Assembly (NCBI GenBank): GCA_963700775.1
Contig: CAVOYU010000014.1
Coordinates: 71,001 to 135,000, forward strand
Reading direction: 5' to 3'
Source of the DNA: Thermohalobaculum sp963700775
GTDB lineage: Bacteria; Pseudomonadota; Alphaproteobacteria; Rhodobacterales; Rhodobacteraceae
DNA: 64,000 nucleotides
The position numbers were made by a program, and so were the translations under genes. Every line of letters begins with the position of its first letter. Position 1 is the first letter of the stretch. The notes under the pieces were generated by a model. It was given only the letters and a program-made list of their open reading frames with translations, was not told the origin of the DNA and did no database searches. This document shows positions 1 through 7,715 of this stretch, in pieces.

Positions 1-866
1 AGCCGGTCGCCGGCTTCTCGATCGAGCAGAAGGGCGACTTCGAGACCATCCGGCAGGCGAGCTGGAAGGCCAAGGAGTTCGTCCACTGGGCGACCGAGTT
101 GCAGCGCGAGCCCTGCCCGGTCAGCGAACTGTGGGTCTCGACCAAGTGCGGCGAGTCGGACACCACCACGGGCCTCGGCTCCTGCCCGACGGTCGGCAAC
201 ATGTACGACAAGCTGATCCCGCAGGGCATCTATGGCTGCTTCGGCGAGACCTCGGAGATCACCGGGGCCGAACACATCTGCAAGGCCCGAGCCGCGACGC
301 CCGAGGCGGGCGAGAAGTTCATGCGGATCTTCCAGGCCTACCAGGACGAGGTGATCGAGCAGTTCAAGACCTCCGACCTCTCGGACAGCCAGCCGACCAA
401 GGGCAACATCCTGGGCGGGCTCTCGACCATCGAGGAGAAGGCGCTGGGCAATCTCGAGAAGATCGGCCGAACCAGCACCTATATCGATGCCCTCGGGCCG
501 GCGGAGGAGCCGGCGATGGGGCCGGGGCTCTACTACATGGACACCTCCTCGGCGGCGGCGGAATGCGTGACCCTGATGGCGGCGGCGGGCTATGTGATCC
601 ACACCTTCCCCACCGGCCAGGGCAACGTGATCGGCAACCCGATCGTGCCGGTGATCAAGATCACGGCGAACCCGCGCACCATCCGTACCATGTCCGAGCA
701 TGTGGACGTCGATGTCTCCGGCATCCTGCGCCGCGAGATGACCATCGACCAGGCCGGCGACGCGCTGATCGAGATGATCATGCGCACCGCCAACGGCCGG
801 TCGACGGCGGCCGAGGCGCTGGGGCACCGCGAGTTCGTGATGACCAAGCTCTACCGTTCGGCGTAA
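1..866 (+). CDS. suyB: (2R)-sulfolactate sulfo-lyase large subunit SuyB (partial, 5' end cut)
   Basis: The frame is open from the window edge to a TAA at 864-866, so the N-terminus is missing. The protein belongs to the UxaA/altronate dehydratase superfamily. Visible blocks are STKCGESDTTTGLGSCPTVG, with the conserved Cys residues of the family, then YGCFGETSEITGAEH and a C-terminal HTFPTGQGNVIGNPI block. SuyB with SuyA cleaves (R)-sulfolactate to pyruvate and sulfite in the cytoplasm. UxaA relatives also dehydrate altronate or galactarate, so sequence alone does not fix the substrate. The sulfolactate assignment rests on the two following genes, which match SlcC and ComC in the arrangement known from sulfolactate degraders such as Chromohalobacter. 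SuyA is expected upstream, outside the window. Confidence 0.82.
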   Translation, partial: PVAGFSIEQKGDFETIRQASWKAKEFVHWATELQREPCPVSELWVSTKCGESDTTTGLGSCPTVGNMYDKLIPQGIYGCFGETSEITGAEHICKARAATPEAGEKFMRIFQAYQDEVIEQFKTSDLSDSQPTKGNILGGLSTIEEKALGNLEKIGRTSTYIDALGPAEEPAMGPGLYYMDTSSAAAECVTLMAAAGYVIHTFPTGQGNVIGNPIVPVIKITANPRTIRTMSEHVDVDVSGILRREMTIDQAGDALIEMIMRTANGRSTAAEALGHREFVMTKLYRSA

Positions 867-877
867 CTGGGAGCGCG

Positions 878-934
878 GCGGCGATCACGGTCGCCGCGGC
901 CCCCGCCCGCCCCTCCCCCCGGCGTGGGGAGGGG
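878..934. repeat. two adjacent hairpins between suyB and slcC
   Basis: Two inverted repeats lie in the 96-base gap. The first is GCGGCGA/TCGCCGC. The second is a perfect 9-base arm pair, CCCCTCCCC at 910-918 and GGGGAGGGG at 926-934, with a 7-base loop. Neither is followed by a T-run. They look like intercistronic mRNA structures or a small REP-type repeat, not an intrinsic terminator. They may affect the relative expression of suyB and slcC. Confidence 0.5.
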
Positions 935-962
935 GCGCGCAACGCAATCCGGAAGTCGCCGC

Positions 963-1895
963 ATGACCGACGTCGTCATCACCGAGTTCATGGACGCACC
1001 GGCCGTCGCGTGCCTCTCGAGACACTGCCGGATCCACTACGACCCGGAGCTGGTCGACAAGCCGGACCTCCTGGTCGAGTTCGCCGCCGAGGCCCGGGCG
1101 CTGGTGGTGCGCAACCGCACCCGGGTGCGGGGAGCGCTGCTTGAGGGCGCCCGCCGCCTGACCTGCATCGGGCGGCTCGGGGTCGGGCTCGACAATATCG
1201 ACACCGGGGCCTGCACGCGGCGGGGGATCGCAGTCTATCCCGCCACCGGGGCCAACGACCAGTCCGTGGCCGAGTATGCCGTGACCGCGGTCCTGATGCT
1301 GCTGCGCGGCGCCTGGCAGGCGAGCGCCGAGGTGGCTGCCGGCGCCTGGCCGCGCGAGGCGCTGATCGGCCGCGAGGCGGCGGGGAAGGTGCTGGGGATC
1401 GTCGGCTTCGGCGGCACCGGGCGCGAGACCGCGCGGCGCGCGAAGGCGCTGGGGTTCGGCGTGGTGGCACACGACCCGAACCTGCCGCCGGACGATCCGG
1501 CCTGGAGCCTTGCCACGCCGATGACACTCGGCGATCTGCTGAAGGCATCGGACGCAGTCAGCCTGCACGTACCGCTGGCCGCCGGCACCCGCCACCTGAT
1601 CGGCGGCGACGCGATCCAGCGGATGAAGCCCGGCGCGGTGCTGGTGAATGCCGCGCGCGGCGGGATCGTCGACGAGGCGGCGCTGGTCGAGGGGCTGGTC
1701 ACCGGGCATCTGGCGGGCGCGGCGCTCGACGTCTTCGAGACCGAGCCGCTGACCGCAGCGGCGGGCGCGAAGTTCCGCGGCATCCGCAACCTGATCCTGA
1801 CCCCGCACATCGCCGGCCTGACCGCCGAGTCGAGCGCTCGGGTCAGTGACCTGGTGGCCGGCAAGGTCATCGCCCATCTGGAGAAATTCCAATGA
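963..1895 (+). CDS. slcC: (S)-sulfolactate dehydrogenase, D-2-hydroxyacid dehydrogenase family
   Basis: The predicted protein has 310 residues, typical of NAD-dependent D-isomer 2-hydroxyacid dehydrogenases. A GRLGVGLDNID block lies near residue 80, the Rossmann motif GIVGFGGTGRE near 145, NAARGGIVDE near 230 and the TPHIAGLT catalytic His block near 285. SlcC oxidises (S)-sulfolactate to sulfopyruvate. I chose ATG 963 because GGAAG lies 7 bases upstream and the protein then starts MTDVVITEFMD, as in SlcC-type proteins; an upstream GTG at 924 would add 13 unlikely residues. The stop overlaps the comC start (ATGA), which suggests translational coupling. The family is certain. The substrate is inferred from context and from resemblance to SlcC. 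Confidence 0.82.
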   Translation: MTDVVITEFMDAPAVACLSRHCRIHYDPELVDKPDLLVEFAAEARALVVRNRTRVRGALLEGARRLTCIGRLGVGLDNIDTGACTRRGIAVYPATGANDQSVAEYAVTAVLMLLRGAWQASAEVAAGAWPREALIGREAAGKVLGIVGFGGTGRETARRAKALGFGVVAHDPNLPPDDPAWSLATPMTLGDLLKASDAVSLHVPLAAGTRHLIGGDAIQRMKPGAVLVNAARGGIVDEAALVEGLVTGHLAGAALDVFETEPLTAAAGAKFRGIRNLILTPHIAGLTAESSARVSDLVAGKVIAHLEKFQ

Positions 1896-2890
1896 CGCAA
1901 CGGCTTGCGGTCGACGAGGCGCGCCGGCTGGTGGTGGAGACGCTGATCCGCTGCAACACCTCTGAAGCCAATGCCCGGATGGTGGCCGACGCCCTGGTCG
2001 GCGCCGAGCTCGCCGGGCAGGCCGGCCACGGGCTCAGGCGCGTGCCGTCCTACGCGGCGCAGGCCGCCTCGGGCAAGGTCGACGGCCACGCGGTGCCGAA
2101 GGCCGTCCGGACCCGGCCGGGAGTGCTCGCCGTCGACGCGGCGAACGGCTTCGCCTACCCGGCGCTGGCGCTGGCGATGGCGGCGCTGCCGGAGATGGCC
2201 CGCGCGCAGGGGATCGCCGCCGCCGGCATCCGGCGCTCCAGCCACGCGGGCGTCACCGGGCTATCGGTCGAGGCGCTGGCGCGCGAGGGGCTGGTGGCGC
2301 TGATGTTCGCCAACACCCCGGCGGCGATCGCGCCCTGGGGCGGGGCGCGGCCGCTCTACGGCACCAACCCGATCGCCTTCGCCGCCCCGGTGCCGCAGGC
2401 CGAGCCGCTGGTTGTCGACCTTTCGGTCAGCAAGGTGGCCCGGGGCAGGATCATGGCCGCGGCGCAGAAGGGCGAGCCGATCCCCGAGGGCTGGGCCTTC
2501 GACGGCGAGGGCAGGCCGATCACCGACGCCAGGGCGGCGCTGGCCGGCACCATGGCGCCGATGGCCGACGCCAAGGGCGCGGCGCTGGCGCTGATGGTCG
2601 AACTGCTGGCCGCCGGGATCACCGGGGCCAGCTACGCCGCCGAGGCGTCCTCGTTCTTCACGGCGGAGGGCCCGCCGCCCGGCACCGGCCAGCTGCTGAT
2701 CGCGCTCGATCCGGCGGCGTTGTATCCGGGGGCGGTCGAGCGGATCGGGGTGCTGGCGGCCGCCATCGAGGGCGAGGCCGACGCCCGGCTGCCGGGCCGG
2801 CGGCGCCAGGCGATCCGGGCGCGGCTGACGGCCGAGGGAATCCCGCTCGACCCGGATCTGGCCGCCGAGATCGGCGCGCTCGGGCGGTGA
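1892..2890 (+). CDS. comC: (R)-sulfolactate dehydrogenase ComC, malate/L-lactate dehydrogenase type 2 family
   Basis: The 332-residue protein belongs to the type-2 malate/lactate dehydrogenase family (Ldh_2), which has a non-Rossmann NAD(P) fold. Recognisable blocks are GAELAGQAGHGLRR near 28, the SSHAGVTG active-site His region near 118 and PWGGARPLYGTNPIAFAAP near 150. ComC reduces sulfopyruvate to (R)-sulfolactate, the isomer that SuyAB cleaves. With SlcC it acts as a two-enzyme racemisation route. It overlaps slcC by 4 bases and is the last plus-strand gene before convergent rbfA, only 21 bases away. Other type-2 substrates such as malate, ureidoglycolate or Delta1-piperideine-2-carboxylate are possible, but the operon favours sulfolactate. 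Confidence 0.8.
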   Translation: MTQRLAVDEARRLVVETLIRCNTSEANARMVADALVGAELAGQAGHGLRRVPSYAAQAASGKVDGHAVPKAVRTRPGVLAVDAANGFAYPALALAMAALPEMARAQGIAAAGIRRSSHAGVTGLSVEALAREGLVALMFANTPAAIAPWGGARPLYGTNPIAFAAPVPQAEPLVVDLSVSKVARGRIMAAAQKGEPIPEGWAFDGEGRPITDARAALAGTMAPMADAKGAALALMVELLAAGITGASYAAEASSFFTAEGPPPGTGQLLIALDPAALYPGAVERIGVLAAAIEGEADARLPGRRRQAIRARLTAEGIPLDPDLAAEIGALGR

Positions 2891-2911
2891 CGGCCGGCCG
2901 CGGCCGCGGCC

Positions 2912-3313
2912 TCAGTCCTCGTCCAGATCCCGGCGCACCCGCTCGTCGCCCAGCATCCGCCTTGTGTCGTCGATGCGGTCGAAGGTCTCGTCGAGCCGGA
3001 AGCGCAGCTCGGGCGAGTATTTCAGGTTGACCGCCCGGGTCACCAGCCGGCGGAGCTCGCCGCGGGCGCGGTCGAGGGCCTCCAGCACCCGCTCGGCGTC
3101 GCGCCCGCCCAGCGGCATGACATAGGCCGTGGCGACCTTGAGATCGGGCGAGCAGCGCACCTCGCCGACCGTGATCGGCACCCCGTCGAGATCGGGCGCG
3201 TGGTGCTCGCCGCGCATCAGGATGTCGGCCAGCGCGCGCCGGATGGTCTCGCCGACCCGGAGCTGGCGCTGGGTGGGGCCCTGGCCCGGCTGGTCGTGGT
3301 GGCGTCTCGGCAT
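2912..3313 (-). CDS. rbfA: 30S ribosome-binding factor A
   Basis: The 133-residue protein has the single KH-like RbfA domain. It starts MPRRHHDQPGQGPTQRQLRVGE and contains MRGEHHAPDLDG, ITVGEVRCSPDLKVATAYVMPLGG and FDRIDDTRRMLGDE, the last near the C-terminus. RbfA acts late in 30S assembly near the 16S 5' helix. ATG 3313 is preferred because the residues upstream are not RbfA-like. In most Alphaproteobacteria rbfA follows infB directly and precedes truB. Here it is separated from infB by about 4.4 kb containing a cytochrome c peroxidase gene and a terminator, and sulfolactate genes sit where truB would be. It probably has its own promoter in 3314-3388. Confidence 0.93.
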   Translation of the reverse strand: MPRRHHDQPGQGPTQRQLRVGETIRRALADILMRGEHHAPDLDGVPITVGEVRCSPDLKVATAYVMPLGGRDAERVLEALDRARGELRRLVTRAVNLKYSPELRFRLDETFDRIDDTRRMLGDERVRRDLDED

Positions 3314-3388
3314 GGCTGACCTCCCGGAAGGCCCGCGCTCTAGCACCGGGGAGCCGGGGAGTCCAGCGCGCCGGGGGGAAAGAGAGAA

Positions 3389-3414
3389 CCCCGCGGGCGT
3401 CGACGCCCGCGGGG
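3389..3414 (-). terminator. intrinsic terminator after the cytochrome c peroxidase gene
   Basis: A perfect 26-base palindrome (arms CCCCGCGGGCGTC and GACGCCCGCGGGG) is followed on the minus strand by a pyrimidine-rich tract. It lies 50 bases beyond the last codon of the peroxidase gene and 75 bases before rbfA. Peroxidase transcription is therefore expected to end before rbfA. Confidence 0.75.
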
Positions 3415-3464
3415 TCCGGTGTTGGGGGTCCTCCGCCCTGGGGCGGGGGAGGAGAGGCCGGTCC

Positions 3465-6400
3465 TTACAGCGGCGGAACGTCGATGTCGGAGAGACCGCC
3501 GGTCGCGACACCCGGCATCTGGCAAGGCACGCTGAAGTCGTGCGCGTGCGGTCCCGGAGCTTCGCGGAGCAGGCCTTCCTCGAAGGTCTGCCAGGCGGGC
3601 AGACGTCACCGCCTGGCGACCGACCGGCATGCGCGCGCGTGCGTGCAGGTCCGCCATGATGCTCTCGCCGGTCTCCGGGTCATGCCCGACGGCGACGCAG
3701 AGCTGCGGGTGCGAGAACTTGCCTTCCTCGTAGACCGAGGCCCAGTCGGTGAGGCCGGTCTCCATCATCTCGATCACCGCCGATTCCCGGGCGGGGTCGA
3801 GCCCGATGATCCGGAGCCCGGCGTCGAGATTGGCGAGGTTGAGGTTGGGGAACCCCGCCGCCACGCCCGGCGTCAGGTCGCCGATGTTCTTGTAGAAGTC
3901 GAACACCTGCCGCAGGTTCATCTTCGACCCGTTGTGGAAGTGCGGCCCGGTGTACCGGACATTGCGCAGACCCTGAGCCTTGAACGCCCCGTTCCTGAGG
4001 ATGAACTCGTCCGGAAGGATGTTCGGGTCGCAGTTCACGTTCGGGTTGTTGTTCGGCTCGCCGGCGCCGGCGTTGTTGAGGCCCGGGCCGCAGGCGGTGG
4101 TGATGTTGAACGGCACCGGCGCCAGGTTGGTCGAGCCCAGGGCCGGCACGGTTCCGACCGCCGGCTGGATCTGCATCGAGGTCGGGAACTGGAGCGCGCC
4201 GGGCGCGATGGTCACTCCGTCGATGGTCGCACCGATATGCGGCGATCGCGTCAGTGTCGAGTTCGGCTTCCGCTGTGCCGCCGCCGGCGATCACCGCGAT
4301 CTGCTGCTTCAGTGTCGAGAGAGACAGCGGGATCGTTCCGCATCGCCGACATCGATCGGCGCGCCGATGGCCAGGTCCTCGGCCGTCGGCCGGATGGCCA
4401 GGTTGTAGAAGCCGGCATCGTAGATGGCGGGGAAGCCGTCGAACTTGATCATCCGCTCGGTCATCGCCGGCGGTTCCTCGCGCCGGAGCGCGCCCGGCGG
4501 GATGAACGGATCCGGCGGCGGCGCGCCGAAGCCGGTGATGGTCGAGACAGTCGCGCCGGTGAAGTTGGCGCTGAAGTGGCAGACGATGCAGGCCGTCGCG
4601 CCGGCCTCGAAGCGGCCAAGCCCTTCCTCGATGTTCAGGAGCGTGGCCTGGGCGTTGTTGCAGATCGGATCGGTGTGCAGGAACAGGCCGGGGCGGCGGC
4701 ACCACTGCCGGCGCCGTCGAAGCACGTTCGTTGCCGGACTGCACCCGCCGATCGGCGAGCCGGGCGCGACCGGACCGGTTGGCTGAGGGTCGGCTGGAAC
4801 GGCGCCAGATCCGACTCGCTGCCGGACTCCGCCTTCGGGTGGATGAACTGGGCGAATTTCAGCGTGCACAGATCCTCGGCGATGGCCACCTGCGCCGCCG
4901 TGGTGCTCGTCTGCACCAGCGCGATGCACTGCGCCAGCGTCAGGTGCTGGTGCGGCACCGGCGCATTCGGACGGCCCCGGTTGACGACCGGGAAGGGCGC
5001 GCCGACATTCACCACCTTCTGGTTCCGGCCGGTGCCGTTGCGGATGACGGTGCTGATCCCGTTATGCGTGATCGCGCTTCCATCGTTGTCGAAGCCGATG
5101 ATGCCGCCGGCGAGCAGGTCGATGATCGTCTCGTCGGTGACCTGGGTCGCCTCGAAGGCCTGGATCGACAGGGCGAAGAAGATCTGGAAGTTCTTCTCGA
5201 TCAGCAGGCGGTTCGGCGAACCGATGCCGCAGTCAGTTAGATCGGCTTCGGTCGTGAATGGCGGCGTGTGACGTCGGAGTCATCCTCCAGACACACGTCG
5301 CCGGCTCCCGAGCCGTTCCCCCAGAATCGCTCGGCGAAGATCGGCTCGATCAGGGAGCGATAGGTGACGTTCGTCGGGATGTAGGCCGAGCCGGTGCCCC
5401 CGGACCCGCAATTCGCGTCCGCGGCCACAAGGCTACCCAGCAGCGGATCGGTGCACGACACCAGCTGGTTGAACAGCGGCGTCGCCTCGACCATCTTGCG
5501 GCCCAGATTGTGGTTCGGACGCCCCGCCGCCGGAGGCAGGTGCCCGACCATCTCCATGACGCTCTCGATCGGCCCCACGGCCTGCGAGGCCAGCGAGGAG
5601 AACGGCACGTTCATGCGCTCTGGTCGACGCCGCAGCGCCACCGTTCGCGACGGATCGTAGACCGTCACCATCGCTCCCGGATCGCGGAACCCCAGCGGGT
5701 TGACCCCGTTGAAGAACATGTCGGCCCGGCCGTCATGGAAGCTGCGCAGGTTGAAGATGGCGTTGTGCATCGTGTTGGTGTTGCGCGGCTCGACGTGGCG
5801 GGTGGTGTCGGGGATACCCGGAGTCAGTTGTCGCGTGAACCCGTCGAAGAACGGCGCAGGCTCGCGGACCTGTGACGCATCGAAGCCGAGGTCATCGGCA
5901 TCCAGCGCGCCGAGGTCCTGGCGGCCGGGGCTGTTGCCGTTGCCTTCGCTTGCGAGCGGAAACGCATCTGCCGCCGGATCGTCGCAGGATACGGCGACTG
6001 GGCGAACGATCCTCATCGCGGGAGGTCATCCAAGCGCATCGAGCGCAATACGGCCCCTCGAAGGACATGCCCCGCGGGCCGGCCGAGGAGACGACGTCGT
6101 TCACGTCGTCGGCGCGATGTCGCCGATCGTCCGGCGAACGGTCGTGTCCGAGCGGCCGGCAACGCCGGGCGTCCCCGTCAGCCGGATCGTCCGCAGTGCC
6201 GCCGGCCGCGACCGACGGCGGCCTCGCTGACCGGCAGGCCCTCGCCATTAGTGGCCGCCGAAATCGGCGACCGTGAGGGTGCCGTTCGGGCCGCTGACGC
6301 CGACTTCCAACTCGAGCTGATGCTCGCGGTCGGGCGTTTCGAACAGGTTGTTGCGGCCGCCCGCGGTGCGCCGCAGGCCGGGGCTCATCTGGTTGGTCGG

Positions 6401-6760
6401 CCGGTTGTCCGCCCCCGCGGTGAAGTGGCACGAGGCGCAGGCGATGGTGCCGTCGCCGCCCACCTGCATGTCGAAGAACAGCAGCTTGCCGAGCTGCTGC
6501 AGCTGATCTGGTTGATGCTTGGCGGGGTTGACCGTTGCATGATCGGCTGACCCCACTGGGCGCTGCTGATACCCGTCGCCGCTGCCATCCAGCAGCCCCA
6601 GCACATTCACATCCGGCACGCCGGTCAGCCGCAGCGGCTGCACCGCGAAGCCCGGCGGCACGGTCATCGCCAGGGTGACGACCGACAGGGTCGTCATCCG
6701 GGCGATCCGTTTCAGGGAATTGCGAGCCCTGCGGCTCAGAAAGGACTTCTTGGTCATCAT
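3465..6760 (-). pseudogene. diheme cytochrome c peroxidase / MauG-type protein, broken by about seven frameshifts
   Basis: Pieces of one large diheme peroxidase follow each other in the correct order but in different frames. The start is MMTKKSF at 6760 with GGGGGAAG upstream, followed by a signal-peptide-like segment. Next come LGKLLFFDMQVGGDG and the first haem motif CASCH (6426-6440), NAIFNLRSFHDGRADMFFNG with LASQAVGP near 5.6-5.8 kb, ANFTG beside the second haem motif CIVCH (4576-4590), and RYTGPHFHNGSKMNLRQVFDF near 3.9 kb. The end is GGLSDIDVPPL with a TAA at 3465-3467. Frame changes fall near 6250, 6030, 5240, 4800, 4340, 4230 and 3620. Such proteins are periplasmic and reduce peroxide or oxidise a partner. 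As given the gene cannot make the full protein. The strong conservation within each piece suggests recent decay or sequence errors. Confidence 0.85.
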
Positions 6761-7671
6761 AGCTTCCCCCTAGTTGACGTGTCTAAAGCCAGCAGGCACG
6801 GCCGGCCGCCGCGGCGGCGGAGGTCCGCCCCGCGCCGGTTCCGGCGACGCCGTTTCCTGATCCTTGAAATCCGGCCGGGCGCCGGAACGCCGGGCGGAAA
6901 ACCGGGAGCCGCTCCGCCGGCCGTGGCCGGGCGAAACGGCTCCCCTCCCCCCGAGGCTCTCCTCGCGGCTCCCCCCAGTCGGGCTGCGTGTGGCGCCGGA
7001 TTGCCGGTGGCGGGTCTCCGGGCAAGGTCCCGGACAGGTGCCGCGGACGATCCGTCCACCGCCAGGGTCAGGCCCTGGGCGCGTGGCAGCGCCATCGGGG
7101 CGCCCGCCGGGATATCTGTCGGGATGTCGGAGATCGGAACCGCGGCACTCTCAACACACGGAACCCGGCCGCCCGCAATGCGGGACGCAGCACTCATCAA
7201 CGCCTCCCCCCTCACTCAAAGTCTTTCACCAATGCGACGCAAGCAGTTGCAGGCGAGTGGTAGTCACGGGCAATAACGTTACCCATTTAGGGGTACCCAC
7301 GCAAATTTGATGCGCAGCAAGATTAGCCGGGCCGCGCCGGCATAACTGCCGCGAATGGCGAGCTCGATAGTGAATACTCAACCAGTAGTTGAAAATAAAA
7401 ATAACGAATCATCAAGTAAAAATGATTAACAATCCCCCATAAATAAAGTTTTCACTTAAAACTTAAACCAATAGAAAATATCTCCGAGAGAAAGCCTCCG
7501 CGACATCTTTGCTGTTCGCGCCGGTCCCGGGGCAGGGCCGGTCGCCGCCAAGTAACGGAATCGCGCCGTCCGGCCGCCCGCCGGCGGTTCCGGCGCCGTT
7601 TCGGCCCGCTCCCGGCACCGCCGGAGCGGTGCCGGGGCTCGGGCCGGGAAGTCGGGAAGCCGGAACGGAAA
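6761..7671. other. 900-base gap between the peroxidase gene and infB, with AT-rich segment and inverted repeat
   Basis: No convincing gene is seen. The part next to the peroxidase start is GC-rich. It then changes sharply, and about 7320-7490 is strongly AT-rich, unlike the rest of the window, with several A and T tracts. An inverted repeat lies at 7278-7297 (GTTACCC, six bases, GGGTACC; 6 of 7 positions pair). This is a plausible promoter and operator region for the minus-strand peroxidase gene and may mark the edge of an insertion into the infB-rbfA interval. Confidence 0.45.
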
Positions 7672-7693
7672 CGGGCGCCCCGGAGGGCGCCCG
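7672..7693 (-). terminator. intrinsic terminator of the rimP-nusA-ylxR-infB operon
   Basis: Arms CGGGCGCCC and GGGCGCCCG form a perfect 9-base stem with the loop CGGA. The hairpin lies 22 bases past the infB stop and is followed on the minus strand by TTTCCGTT. It closes the operon before the peroxidase gene, which supports separate transcription of rbfA. Confidence 0.72.
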
Positions 7694-7715
7694 TCGAACG
7701 GTCAGGCGGCGGCGG

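Noticed and set aside
2895..2911. GC-rich palindrome between comC and rbfA stops
   Set aside because: Could be a terminator, but no T-run follows and the sequence is simply GGCC-rich.
6757..7215. 152-codon minus-strand frame that ends at the peroxidase start
   Set aside because: Ala/Pro/Arg-rich with no domain or signal; ends in the start of the peroxidase by chance.
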